DNA of 64,000 nucleotides, from NCBI GenBank assembly GCA_020696365.1, contig JAEHCM010000005.1:124001-188000 (forward strand). The letters run 5' to 3'. The translations under genes were made by a program, and so were the position numbers. The notes beneath the pieces are model-generated. The model made no database searches. It saw nothing but the letters and a program-made list of their open reading frames with translations, and was not told the origin of the DNA. Positions 1 through 8,675 of this stretch are shown in pieces (the stretch's first letter is position 1; each line of letters starts with the position of its first letter). The stretch is from Thermoplasmata archaeon (GTDB lineage Archaea; Thermoplasmatota; Thermoplasmata; UBA10834).

Positions 1-2
1 CA

Positions 3-1622
3 GCGGCGCGAGCAACCTCGCTTGCCGTCATCATCCCTCTCATTCCAACCGTAGGGCTGCTCGTAGCGCTCTCGATGGTCGACTTCGCAGTCCTTGTCGC
101 ATTCGCGGGGATCTTCGGCGCGACGATATCGAGGGAGGCGATCCGGTCCTACCCTAAAAGCCTTGCCAGCAAGCGTGCGACCGCTGTGCTGAGAACTTCG
201 ACCGAAGGCGTCAACATGATGATAATGAGCCTCAGACACGAGCCTTCGCTGCCGAAGGCTATGAGGTTCGCCGCCAGGCTCCCTTCGGAGTTCGGGCAGG
301 AGCTGAGGACGGCGATCTGGTCTGTCGTGATGGGCGCCCACTCAACATTCGAGGACTCGCTCCAGAGGCTCGGAGCCAAGTGGGAAGGGCACAGCAGAGA
401 GCTGAAATCATCCACGCTCTCGCTCATCACAGCATCCTGCGAGGGGACGGAAGAGGGGAGGAGGATGGCTCTCGACAGAGCCAGCAGCAGCCTCGTCTCC
501 GGCGCGAGAAGGCGCATCGAGGATTACGCCCTGGGCTTGTCGTTCCCGTCGATGATGCTCTTCAGCATAGGCGTGCTCCTGCCACTCATGGTGGGTTCGT
601 TCCTCCCGATGCTATCATGGGACATGTGGGCCGGGGCCGAGGGAGTCGGCATGACGGCACCAGTCGGGGCATCCGAAGGCGTGATACTGAAGACCGTCCT
701 GCTCATGAACATCGTCTTCCCCTTTGTCGCGCTCCTCATAGCGATCGACGCGTCATCAAGACGCCCCATCTCGTCAGACGGAGAGATCAGTTCTAGCAGA
801 TTACCCACGGCTATTGGCTTCGTTCCGCTCGGCGCCCTCGCCTGCGCGATCCTGGGGGTGCTCGTGTCGCACACGATGCTCGACGGCACCGAACAACTGG
901 TCGGTCTGATACTATCTGCAACCACGCCTCCAGCTCTGTTGCTGGTCGCCTTGGGCGGGAAGAACATCGAACCGCAGGGCAGAGGCAAGGGGGCGCACAC
1001 GGAGGACGCACTCTTCAGTATAGGCGCGCGAATGGTCGAGGGCGAGAACTTCGAGTCGGCCGTGCGGAGGACGATGGATCAATCGGATGCAGTCTGGTGC
1101 GATTACGCCGCGAGCATGTCGCTAGGAGCCCGCATACCAGACCACACACCGGGCGAGTCCGTTAGGACGGGCGCGCCTACGGGTTCGGATAGAAGCTCCT
1201 ACGAAGCGGCTAGGGTTGTAATGAGCGCGGCGTCGAAGGACGAGGTGCAGGCGGGCGTGCTAGCCATGGACCTCTCGCGGTACATCAGAGACATATCCGA
1301 CCTCGAGCTTACCCTCAGACGCAGGCTCCGACCGACCGTATCCATGATGAGGTTCACGACGCACGCGCTCGCGCCGGTGATGTTGGGAGTGACATACGCA
1401 ATCTATCTCTCCCTCGCATCGATAGGTGGCGGGAGCCAGCTGGAGCCGGGTGTGTTCTTCATGGTTCTGGGTGTGTTCTTGGCGGAGATAAACGCGGTTG
1501 TAGCATACTTCGTTTGGGGGATTGGCGAGAAGAGAAGTCGAGGGGTGCTAGAGCACTCCGTCGGCTCGTGTATACTGGTGGCTGAGCTCCTATATTCGGC
1601 CACCGTGCTAGTTGTCGGCTAA
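3..1622 (+). CDS. TadC/FlaJ-like type II/IV secretion membrane protein, 5' truncated by window edge
   Basis: Integral membrane protein resembling the GspF/TadC/FlaJ platform proteins of archaeal type IV pilus or archaellum-like assembly systems (T2SSF family). The first ATG is at 75, but the frame is open to the window edge and codes a hydrophobic segment before it (VIIPLIPTVGLLVAL), so the real start is outside the window. Two copies of the T2SSF-like amphipathic pattern are visible (roughly residues 45-140 and 310-420, counted from the ATG at 75), each followed by groups of hydrophobic helices, including several in the last 90 residues. A hydrolase/ATPase partner (TadA/FlaI) would be expected upstream. 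The family call rests on architecture, not on a catalytic motif. Confidence 0.7.
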   Translation, partial: AARATSLAVIIPLIPTVGLLVALSMVDFAVLVAFAGIFGATISREAIRSYPKSLASKRATAVLRTSTEGVNMMIMSLRHEPSLPKAMRFAARLPSEFGQELRTAIWSVVMGAHSTFEDSLQRLGAKWEGHSRELKSSTLSLITASCEGTEEGRRMALDRASSSLVSGARRRIEDYALGLSFPSMMLFSIGVLLPLMVGSFLPMLSWDMWAGAEGVGMTAPVGASEGVILKTVLLMNIVFPFVALLIAIDASSRRPISSDGEISSSRLPTAIGFVPLGALACAILGVLVSHTMLDGTEQLVGLILSATTPPALLLVALGGKNIEPQGRGKGAHTEDALFSIGARMVEGENFESAVRRTMDQSDAVWCDYAASMSLGARIPDHTPGESVRTGAPTGSDRSSYEAARVVMSAASKDEVQAGVLAMDLSRYIRDISDLELTLRRRLRPTVSMMRFTTHALAPVMLGVTYAIYLSLASIGGGSQLEPGVFFMVLGVFLAEINAVVAYFVWGIGEKRSRGVLEHSVGSCILVAELLYSATVLVVG

Positions 1623-1630
1623 AACCCGCT

Positions 1631-2176
1631 TCAGACCAGCTTCTCCATGTTCCGCTCGAGAAGGGCCAGCTGCCTCTGGTCGAAGGCGCGTGGGTCGACC
1701 GGGATGATCATCCTGCACCTGCTCTGGGAGATGTTGTCGTTCACCTGGTCGATCATCCGGAGGACTTTGGTGAAGTCGTTGTTGCTCACGAGGTACTCCA
1801 TGCCGTCGAGCAGGATGACGCCGTCCGTCGTGTCCTCGGTGAACTTGACCAGCGTGTGGGTGAGGATGCCAAGGTTGGTAGGGGATATGACTTTGTCCCC
1901 CGCGCGCGTCGCGAGCCAGAAGATCGGTGTCGTCTCCAAGGCGTACTTCTCCCGCACGAGGTCTGGATGCTGTCTGGTGACCGCCAGACCGGTCAGTCTT
2001 TCCTCGCCGTTAGCAGCGGTCGAGACGAGGTTAACGAACGCGTCGAAGCTGATGTTGGGCGGAGCCTCCTTGACGACGTACGATCTGCCCGCGCGGATGT
2101 TGTACTTCCTGGACACGCCAAGGCCGGATTCCTTCACAAGATCTTTTGATTTGCCCTTCCTGAAGAACAGACTCAT
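1631..2176 (-). CDS. DUF835 domain protein
   Basis: Protein of 181 residues with the DUF835 pattern found in many archaeal sensory proteins: a YVVKE start to the domain near residue 33, a central LAVTRQHPD segment, then the block REKYALETTPIFWLATRAG, followed by an ILLDGMEYL strand and a long C-terminal helix region. DUF835 is of unknown biochemistry; it has a P-loop-ATPase-like fold outline without an evident Walker A. It starts directly after the stop codon of the CheY-like gene (no gap), so the two are surely co-transcribed and may form one signalling unit. Its tail-to-tail neighbour is the TadC/FlaJ-like gene. Confidence 0.75.
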   Translation of the reverse strand: MSLFFRKGKSKDLVKESGLGVSRKYNIRAGRSYVVKEAPPNISFDAFVNLVSTAANGEERLTGLAVTRQHPDLVREKYALETTPIFWLATRAGDKVISPTNLGILTHTLVKFTEDTTDGVILLDGMEYLVSNNDFTKVLRMIDQVNDNISQSRCRMIIPVDPRAFDQRQLALLERNMEKLV

Positions 2177-2533
2177 TCAACCACTCCACATGGTCAGGAC
2201 GGAGTTCAACGCGATCTCGTTGGTGGGCTTCAGGATGAAATCCTTCGCTCCCGCCTCAAGGCTCTGCTGGATCATCCTCTTGTTGATGATCGAACTCATC
2301 GCAATCACTACAGCGTTCCCATCGATGGACAGAAGCTCCTTGGTTAACTCCACGCCGGACCGACCGGGGAGTATCATATCCACGAAGGTGAAATTCGGCT
2401 TGGATGCCCTGAACACATCGATAGCCTCGTCGAAATCGCCGGCCTCCACGACATCATCGAAGCCAGCACGGGCGAACAACTCGGTCAATATCTTCCTGAA
2501 AACATTAGAATCGTCGACAACCAGGATTTTCAT
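2177..2533 (-). CDS. CheY-like response regulator receiver protein
   Basis: Single-domain receiver of about 118 residues. The acidic pocket is VVDDS (D7, D8), the phospho-acceptor is D52 in FVDMILPG, the switch Ser is S80 (IAMSS) and the conserved Lys is K102 (ILKPT), so all residues for phosphorylation are in place. There is no output domain; output is probably by protein contact, perhaps with the DUF835 protein encoded directly downstream. A GTG six bases upstream (2539) is an alternative start; ATG at 2533 gives the standard MKILVVDD beginning. No histidine kinase is in the window. Confidence 0.85.
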   Translation of the reverse strand: MKILVVDDSNVFRKILTELFARAGFDDVVEAGDFDEAIDVFRASKPNFTFVDMILPGRSGVELTKELLSIDGNAVVIAMSSIINKRMIQQSLEAGAKDFILKPTNEIALNSVLTMWSG

Positions 2534-2606
2534 GGTCACACTTCGTTATTAGGCCGTTAATGCAAATCTGGTAATTGATTCTTTTTGTCTGTCGGGGAGA
2601 GGAGAG

Positions 2607-2732
2607 GTGAGATGGGCAGGCGATTGTGTTCCTGACGCCATGCCCTTCCTTATGGTTCATTTTTGGAGCACGGTGACCGTTTGTCGGTCTGCGTGCTAAG
2701 GTAGGAAAGGACCTACAGGCTACCCATCTCAC
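2607..2732. ncRNA. Candidate structured RNA element between cheY and psmB
   Basis: The 334-bp gap between the divergent CheY-like and psmB genes has no convincing ORF but carries nested inverted repeats. An outer 10-bp stem pairs 2607-2616 (GTGAGATGGG) with 2723-2732. Inside it are GGCG/CGCC (2619-2622 with 2636-2639), a long hairpin AGCACG-GT-GACCG with loop TTTGT (2667-2697, 11 bp around a 2x2 internal loop) and GTAGG/CCTAC (2701-2716). This is what a multibranched RNA looks like. Strand is not decided: TTTAAG on the minus strand near 2755 is well placed for a start at about 2732. No known RNA family was recognised. Confidence 0.4.
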
Positions 2733-2842
2733 GTAAATATTGTGGCCCAAACGGCTTAAAGGTTGTCCTTCTTGCCCGAATGGCCAGGCCCAGCTGGACA
2801 AAATGTTATATACAGGAATTGTCATACTTTGGATTATCTTTT

Positions 2843-2850
2843 GACTTATA
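2843..2850 (+). promoter_or_regulatory. TATA-like box of psmB
   Basis: GACTTATA lies 25-32 bases before the psmB ATG at 2875, the spacing expected for a leaderless archaeal transcript. A second AT-rich box, GTTATATA near 2807, could give a transcript with a leader of about 40 bases. Confidence 0.45.
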
Positions 2851-2874
2851 GGCTTTCACCGATGGTGTCATTTC

Positions 2875-3516
2875 ATGACCACGAACGAGGAAGTAAAGAA
2901 GGGCACGACCACGATTGGCATGGTGTGCAAGGACGGAGTCGTAATGGCTACCGAGATGAGGGCCACCATGGGGACTTTGATTGCACACAAGACCACGCAG
3001 AAGCTGTTCAAGATAGACGAGAATCTCGGACTGGCTGTTGCTGGAGTCGTCGGGGACGCGCAGACACTGGCAAGGTACATCAAAGCAGAGGTGCAGCTTT
3101 ACAGACTTAAGAGAGGGCAGCTCATGACCGTCAAGTCCGCAGCCACACTCACTTCGAACATACTTTCGGGCAGCAGATACTATCCATACTGGGTTGGTCT
3201 AATACTCGGAGGGGTCGACAGGGACGGCGGACACGTTTACGCCCTGGACATGGTCGGAGGAGCCATACCGGACGAGTACGTCACCACGGGCTCCGGTTCT
3301 CCGTACGTTTACGGCGTACTGGAAGACCACTATCAGAGTGGGCTCACCGTGAATGACGGGATCGACCTGGCGGCCAGGTCGTTGCACGCTGCGATGAAGC
3401 GCGACTCAGCCTCGGGAGATGGAATGACTATTGCAGCCATCACATCTGAGGGCCTCTCCTTGGTCGAGGAGAAGGACATACACAAGAGAATGGCCAAGAT
3501 GAAGCTGTCCTCGTGA
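2875..3516 (+). CDS. psmB: Proteasome subunit beta
   Basis: Catalytic beta subunit of the archaeal 20S proteasome, which degrades unfolded or tagged proteins in the cytoplasm. A ten-residue propeptide ends in Gly10; cleavage before Thr11 (TTTIGM) exposes the N-terminal nucleophile. In mature numbering Glu17 (in MATEMRA) and Lys33 (in AHKTTQKLF) match the catalytic set of the Thermoplasma acidophilum enzyme. GLVGDAQ-like AGVVGDAQTLARY and the TGSGSPYVYGVLE and RDSASGDG blocks are typical. Length 213 residues is normal. The alpha subunit is not in this window. Confidence 0.97.
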   Translation: MTTNEEVKKGTTTIGMVCKDGVVMATEMRATMGTLIAHKTTQKLFKIDENLGLAVAGVVGDAQTLARYIKAEVQLYRLKRGQLMTVKSAATLTSNILSGSRYYPYWVGLILGGVDRDGGHVYALDMVGGAIPDEYVTTGSGSPYVYGVLEDHYQSGLTVNDGIDLAARSLHAAMKRDSASGDGMTIAAITSEGLSLVEEKDIHKRMAKMKLSS

Positions 3517-3596
3517 CGGCTGGCCTGATTGTTGATCTAATGAAGGCGAAACCGCCGAGGACACGCGAATCCATTCATACGAGTTGAGTGAAGCCA

Positions 3597-5510
3597 ATGG
3601 GCATAGAGCAAGTTCTAGAAGAAGCCAGAGAGACCATCAAGAAGACGGTCCCCTCCAATGTCGAAGTCACCGACATAGACTTCGAAGGGCCAGTCATAGT
3701 TATCTACACGAAGAACCTGGACGAGTTCGCTAAGAACAACGACCTCGTCCGGCAGCTGGCGCAGTCGCTCCGAAGGAGGGTAGCCATAAGGCCCGACCCT
3801 AGCATGCTCGCGGACCCCGAGAGCGCTGAGGAGCGGATACGTAAGATAATCCCAGACGAAGCGAAGATCACAAACATATACTTCGAGGACGACACCGGCG
3901 AGGTGTCCATCGAGGCCGTATCGCCGGGCCTCGTCATCGGGAAGCATGGAGCGATCCTGAACGAGATCAAGAAGGACATAGGCTGGGCCCCAAAGGTCGT
4001 CAGGACCCCGCCGATACCTTCGAAAACCGTCAGCGAGATACGGAACTACCTCAGGAAGGTCCAGGACGAGCGCAAGGACTTCTTGAGGAAGGTCGGCCGC
4101 AGGCTGATGAGACAACGCATGAACGACGAGACCTGGCTCAGGATAACTGCGCTCGGCGGATTCAGGGAGGTTGGGCGCAGCGCCGCAATTCTGTCTACCA
4201 GGGAGAGCAAAGTGCTTATCGACTGCGGGGTAGCAGTCGGCGCCGGCGATAACGGATCCACACCTTACCTGAGCGCTCCGGAGCTCATGCCGCTCGATAC
4301 ACTCGACGCGGTCGTCATAACGCACGCACACCTGGACCATTCGGGGCTGCTGCCAGTGCTCTACAAATACGGTTACGACGGGCCAGTGTACTGCACCCCA
4401 CCGACCAGGGACCTGATGTCGCTTCTCCAACTCGATTTCATCAAAGTGGCCGTCGGGGAGGCCAAGAAACCTCCGTACGATTCGTCGAACATCCGTGACG
4501 CGGTCGTACACTGCATACCCCTGAAGTACGGCGAGACCACGGATATATCTCCGGATATGAGGCTCACGCTTCAGAACGCGGGTCACATCCTCGGATCGTC
4601 CATAGCGCACTTCCATGTAGGCGACGGCCTGTACAACATCGCATTTACTGGAGACATCAAGTTCGAGAGGTCATGGCTCTTTAATGCGGCTGTGAACAAG
4701 TTCCCTCGACTCGAGACGCTTGTCGTCGAGTCCACGTACGGCGGATACCGTGACATGCAACCGAGCAGGCAGGAAGCGGCCAACCAGATCAAGGAGGTCG
4801 TGAGGGCCACGCTGGGACGCGGCGGAAAGGTGCTGATCCCCGTCTTCGCGGTCGGGCGTTCACAGGAGGTGATGCTCGTCCTCGAGGAGCATATGAGGAA
4901 CCACAAGATCCACACCGTCCCGATCTATCTCGATGGGATGATCTGGGAGGCGACGGCGATACACACCGCGTATCCTGAGTATCTGAACAGCCAGCTGAGG
5001 ACTCAGATATTCCAGATGGGAGAGAATCCGTTCCTGTCGGAGGTATTCAAGAGGGTCGACAGCCCGGACATGAGGGAGCGGATCTGCGACGACCCAGAAC
5101 CGTGCATCGTCCTCGCTACGAGCGGCATGATGAGCGGCGGCCCCGTCATGGAGTACTTCAAATCATGGTGTGACAACCCCGACAACACCATAGTCTTCGT
5201 CGGCTTCAATGCTGAAGGGACCATGGGAAGGAAGATACAGAGGGGTTGGAGCGACATAACCCTAAACCAGAAGGGCAAGCCGCTTACGCTGCACATGAAG
5301 ATGGACACGGAGACCGTGGACGGGTTCTCCGGGCACTCAGACCGGCGCCAGCTGGTGAACTACATAAGCACTATCGAGCCGCGTCCCGAGAGGGTCATAA
5401 TCGGCCATGGTGAAGAGCACAAGTGCTCCGACCTCGCTAGCACGCTGTACAAGAAGTTCGGAGTCGAGACCCGCGCGCCCATGAACCTCGAGACGATAAG
5501 GTTGAAGTGA
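3597..5510 (+). CDS. fttA: KH-domain beta-CASP ribonuclease, transcription termination factor FttA (aCPSF1)
   Basis: Archaeal CPSF1-type nuclease that cleaves 3' ends of transcripts at U-rich sites and drives transcription termination. The N-terminal 140 residues hold the two KH-type modules (second one with the GKHG loop, VIGKHGAIL). A metallo-beta-lactamase/beta-CASP core follows, with motif 2 HAHLDH at residues 243-248, GHILGSS, FTGDIKFE, the VESTYGG block and the C-terminal GFSGHSD and GHGEEHKC motifs that supply zinc ligands. Full length (637 residues) for the family. GTG at 3588 is an alternative start nine bases upstream; ATG at 3597 is preferred. Confidence 0.95.
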   Translation: MGIEQVLEEARETIKKTVPSNVEVTDIDFEGPVIVIYTKNLDEFAKNNDLVRQLAQSLRRRVAIRPDPSMLADPESAEERIRKIIPDEAKITNIYFEDDTGEVSIEAVSPGLVIGKHGAILNEIKKDIGWAPKVVRTPPIPSKTVSEIRNYLRKVQDERKDFLRKVGRRLMRQRMNDETWLRITALGGFREVGRSAAILSTRESKVLIDCGVAVGAGDNGSTPYLSAPELMPLDTLDAVVITHAHLDHSGLLPVLYKYGYDGPVYCTPPTRDLMSLLQLDFIKVAVGEAKKPPYDSSNIRDAVVHCIPLKYGETTDISPDMRLTLQNAGHILGSSIAHFHVGDGLYNIAFTGDIKFERSWLFNAAVNKFPRLETLVVESTYGGYRDMQPSRQEAANQIKEVVRATLGRGGKVLIPVFAVGRSQEVMLVLEEHMRNHKIHTVPIYLDGMIWEATAIHTAYPEYLNSQLRTQIFQMGENPFLSEVFKRVDSPDMRERICDDPEPCIVLATSGMMSGGPVMEYFKSWCDNPDNTIVFVGFNAEGTMGRKIQRGWSDITLNQKGKPLTLHMKMDTETVDGFSGHSDRRQLVNYISTIEPRPERVIIGHGEEHKCSDLASTLYKKFGVETRAPMNLETIRLK

Positions 5511-5519
5511 GCGGTCCGA

Positions 5520-6449
5520 CTATCCAATTCTCAGTTCCGAAGCGGGTCTCCCGAGGAGGACGACACGACTGTCCTTTCGTTCCTTCAGAATCTCCATCGA
5601 GAGCTTTTTCGCAAGCCTGTCGGAGAACTCCCTGACGGTCGCGTGGGATGGCATGTTGTCCATCCTCATCCGAGTCCTAGAATCCCCCACGAAGACGTAC
5701 CCCTTCGGTTCCACGAAGAGGGGATCCGCGAGCTCGTCGAGCCGGGCGTACTCGTCCTCCCAACCTAGGTTCCAGTCCGCCACGAGTGTATGGCGGATCA
5801 CGGTCCTTGTGTCAAGGGACGGGAGTATCTCCAGAGTCTCCATGAGATTGTCCCAAGCCTTCGGAGTCTGCGGCACACACAACCTTTCGAATATCTCCCT
5901 GTTGGGAGCGGCGACAGTGACGTACAACTGGGTCGGCAGGGTGTCTAGAGACGTTAGCGCTTTGGGAACGGAGCCGTTCGTGACAAGGAATGTCGTCATG
6001 CCCCTCCGCGTGCATAATTCGATGAGGTCACCCAGATAAGGGTAGAGAGTAGGTTCGCCGGACAGAGATATGGCCACCTGGTTAGGGTTCCTAGCCTCCT
6101 CCCACAGGTCCGGGTCACATCTGTCATCCCCCTTGAATCCAGAGACGAGCAGACGTTGCTCTCGGATGCAGCCCTCAAGAAGCTCCTCCGGCTCAGGATA
6201 ACGGACCCCTTCGAAACCGGTCATCCCATGGAAGCGCCAGCAAAACAGACACCTGAAGTTGCATATGTTGACCGCCGGGGTCATCTGAAGGCAACTGTGC
6301 GAGCTGATCCCGTAGAACTCCTCTTTGTAGCACGCTCTGCCGTGGATCAGCTTCTGCCTCATCCAGTGGCAGAGCTTGACTGCCCCTGTGCCTCCGACGA
6401 TCCGGTACTGCTGCTTCTCGAGATGTTCCACCGTACCAGCATCTGTCAT
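5520..6449 (-). CDS. taw1: 4-demethylwyosine synthase TYW1/Taw1 (radical SAM)
   Basis: Radical SAM enzyme that converts m1G37 of tRNA-Phe and pyruvate into the tricyclic 4-demethylwyosine, the first wyosine-specific step. The radical SAM cluster motif is C63, C67, C70 (CNFRCLFC); C27, C40 and C53 fit the second [4Fe-4S] cluster known for archaeal Taw1. Other family blocks are ISLSGEPTLYP and FLVTNGS. No flavodoxin domain is fused, as usual in Archaea. It starts 16 bases after the rfcL stop and is probably co-transcribed with rfcL. The stop faces the fttA stop. Confidence 0.93.
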   Translation of the reverse strand: MTDAGTVEHLEKQQYRIVGGTGAVKLCHWMRQKLIHGRACYKEEFYGISSHSCLQMTPAVNICNFRCLFCWRFHGMTGFEGVRYPEPEELLEGCIREQRLLVSGFKGDDRCDPDLWEEARNPNQVAISLSGEPTLYPYLGDLIELCTRRGMTTFLVTNGSVPKALTSLDTLPTQLYVTVAAPNREIFERLCVPQTPKAWDNLMETLEILPSLDTRTVIRHTLVADWNLGWEDEYARLDELADPLFVEPKGYVFVGDSRTRMRMDNMPSHATVREFSDRLAKKLSMEILKERKDSRVVLLGRPASELRIG

Positions 6450-6465
6450 GAAGCGTCTCCAGTCA

Positions 6466-7854
6466 TCAGAAATCCGAGAGACTCTTGCGCCTCTTGGTTG
6501 ATACCGTCTCCTTGCCTGGGACTGATGTTTCTTGACCGCGAGTACTTAGCTGACGCATTTCAGAGACGACGCTGTCAACTGTCTTCGAACCAGGGTCCTC
6601 TTGAAGAAGGAAGGCGACGTCACCTTCGTCCAGGTCGGCGTCAACGGCGATCTGTACCAACAACTGCCTGTCGCGCCTGCCGAGGGAGCGGAGATACGGC
6701 AGTATCGAGCTACCGAACTGCCTTGACGAGGTATGAAACATAGGGGCGAGTTTCGAGCACAGTGCCTGCCGAGACGCCCTTCTACCCCTGGATCGTGACA
6801 TCAAGATCAAGTAGCCCGGGAAGTTGTATCTCGACGGAGCGTGCCTACGCCCCTCGCGACGCGACATCGCCACCCCGGATGTCATCATCTCCTTGGCGTA
6901 AGCCCAGAGCCCGTAGTGATGCAACGACCTGGTTCGTCGAAGATAAACATCCGCCCTGGACAGCGCGTCAAACGCTGCCGCCAGTTCGGAAGGGGAACGG
7001 AACTCCAGAGGTATGCTCTCCTCTATCCACAGAATCAGCTCCTCAGGAGTCTTGTTGACCCACAACATTGCGTTTCTCGCATCCTTTGCCGTTCTTGCGC
7101 CGAACATATCCCCCAGGGCCGCATCAAGCTCGACATTCTGATTGCGCTTGCCGAGGGCATCCGCGTCTGCAGAGCCGATGACCTTTCTGCCCTCGACGAG
7201 CATCTGAAGGTCGTTTATCGCACCTCTCAAGTCACCTCCAGCGTTGCCGGCCACGCGTTCGAGCACTTCTCGGTCGACGTCCACGCCCTCCTCGCGGGAC
7301 AGCCTCTCAAGTACCGAGGCTACGGTGTGGTCGTTAAGCCGGTGGAACCAGACATTCTCGGCGAGGGTTTTCACGGCAGAGGCTTTCCTGCTGAGCGCAT
7401 AATAGTCGTTGACGATGAGGATCAGGGGTTGACCCGTCGCCCTGATCGTCTCGACTATCGCCTTAGCGCCTCCGTAATCCTCCCTCCCGAAGAGATTGTC
7501 GGCCTCATCCAACACTATCAGTTTTCTTCTTCCTTGGGCAGTCGTGAGGAATTCTCCATCGGGGGAGAACGTCTCACTGATAGCGCCAATGCCAGCAACA
7601 CGACGGATCGAGTCAGCATTCCTATGATCCGAGGCATTCATCTCGATGACGTCCCAACCGAAGTCTCGGGCGAGAGCGAGAGCTGAGCTAGTTTTGCCAG
7701 TTCCCGCTTCCCCGCGAAGAACGAGCGCTCTCTTCTTCGGTGGGCCATCCTTCCAGGCTGTGGCCCAGCGCCTGATTGCACGAATCGCGTCGTCGTTGCC
7801 AATTACGTCTGAAAGAGATTCGGGCCTATACTTCTCCGTCCATTCTTGTCGCAT
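6466..7854 (-). CDS. rfcL: Replication factor C large subunit
   Basis: Large subunit of the clamp loader that opens PCNA and loads it on primed DNA. The AAA+ module begins at once (WTEKYRP), with Walker A GEAGTGKT (about 48-55), Walker B LIVLDEAD and sensor regions; the later part (about 240-400) is the RFC collar. The C-terminus is basic and ends in KSLSDF, a plausible degenerate PCNA-interaction (PIP) tail. Length 462 residues is normal. RfcS is encoded far away at 45.4-46.4 kb. Confidence 0.95.
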   Translation of the reverse strand: MRQEWTEKYRPESLSDVIGNDDAIRAIRRWATAWKDGPPKKRALVLRGEAGTGKTSSALALARDFGWDVIEMNASDHRNADSIRRVAGIGAISETFSPDGEFLTTAQGRRKLIVLDEADNLFGREDYGGAKAIVETIRATGQPLILIVNDYYALSRKASAVKTLAENVWFHRLNDHTVASVLERLSREEGVDVDREVLERVAGNAGGDLRGAINDLQMLVEGRKVIGSADADALGKRNQNVELDAALGDMFGARTAKDARNAMLWVNKTPEELILWIEESIPLEFRSPSELAAAFDALSRADVYLRRTRSLHHYGLWAYAKEMMTSGVAMSRREGRRHAPSRYNFPGYLILMSRSRGRRASRQALCSKLAPMFHTSSRQFGSSILPYLRSLGRRDRQLLVQIAVDADLDEGDVAFLLQEDPGSKTVDSVVSEMRQLSTRGQETSVPGKETVSTKRRKSLSDF

Positions 7855-7869
7855 TTCCGTATGAAGTAT

Positions 7870-7887
7870 CGATTGTCCGTATTATAG
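7870..7887 (-). promoter_or_regulatory. rfcL promoter: TATA-like box plus CGGACAATCG motif
   Basis: On the minus strand CTATAAT (7881-7887) is 27-33 bases before the rfcL ATG, giving a leaderless or nearly leaderless message. Directly downstream of it is the ten-base word CGGACAATCG (7870-7879), which also occurs at the predicted start of the recombinase transcript (8681-8690). The position between TATA box and start would suit an operator. Confidence 0.45.
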
Positions 7888-8000
7888 CTTCCACGGTGAG
7901 GAGGAAATGTACACTAAGACAGGCGGGGCGAAGAGAGAATAGTACACACATGGCAAAATAGTGCTGTACGATGTTCGACACTGTATTGTTTAGCACACAC

Positions 8001-8651
8001 CTAAACATCACTCGAGACGACGTAGTAGCTCGTGTGGCTTGACGCGCCGCCACCGTCGGATATCCTCGACGCATCTCCTTCCTCGGAATCCGCTTCAGAC
8101 TCCATTCCAGGCAGCGGGTGCTTCGAATACTCCTCCTTCCGGTCGTCGATATCCATCGTTAGATAGATTGCCGTGACCTCGATGCTAGAATGGCCCAGGT
8201 TTTGCTGAAGTGTCCTAAGGTCGATCCCAGATTTCAACGCGTGGACCGCGTGAGTGTGGCGCAACACATGTGGGTGGCGCTTGTCCTTGTCCAGATTGAC
8301 TTCGGTGCCATATTTGAACATGAGACGCTCAATCTGGCGCCGCGAAAGAGGACCTCTCTTGTTAGATACAAATAGTGGGTCTTTCCGATTCTTGCGAGTG
8401 CCCACGTAATCCCGCAGCATCGTACGAGTCCAAGAGTTCACGAGGGGGACCTTGCGTCCCTCGCGGTGTCTCTTGGCGTGCTGTATCGTGATCTCGCCTG
8501 CATCGAGATCCACGTCACCAATTGTCAATGCCGACAGCTCGCCAACGCGTATACCCGTCTCGTACATCAATTTGATTAGGAGTCTGTCACGCATGCGCCT
8601 CGGGGTTTCGAGCAGCGCCTTTAGCTCATTCTCTTTGAGATACTTTCTCAT
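8001..8651 (-). CDS. Tyrosine recombinase, catalytic domain only
   Basis: Integrase/Xer-type tyrosine recombinase of 216 residues. All active-site positions are present: R35 (TGIRVGEL), K60 (beta-hairpin Lys), H128 and R131 (HVLR), H154 (LGHSS) and nucleophile Y163. The protein begins only about 20 residues before the catalytic domain, so the N-terminal SAM-like core-binding domain of about 80-100 residues is missing. The frame is open upstream to 8858, but that stretch is not like a core-binding domain and a TATA-like box lies inside it, so ATG at 8651 is preferred. The C-terminal 40 residues are acidic and Ser/Gly-rich. It borders a low-GC stretch with decayed genes, so it may be the remaining integrase of a mobile element; a host recombinase role cannot be excluded. 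Confidence 0.85.
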   Translation of the reverse strand: MRKYLKENELKALLETPRRMRDRLLIKLMYETGIRVGELSALTIGDVDLDAGEITIQHAKRHREGRKVPLVNSWTRTMLRDYVGTRKNRKDPLFVSNKRGPLSRRQIERLMFKYGTEVNLDKDKRHPHVLRHTHAVHALKSGIDLRTLQQNLGHSSIEVTAIYLTMDIDDRKEEYSKHPLPGMESEADSEEGDASRISDGGGASSHTSYYVVSSDV

Positions 8652-8675
8652 AGTGGATTCCCATCCCTGAGATCT

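Noticed and set aside
3615-4616. Long minus-strand frame inside fttA
   Set aside because: High-GC shadow of a strongly conserved gene; no independent similarity.
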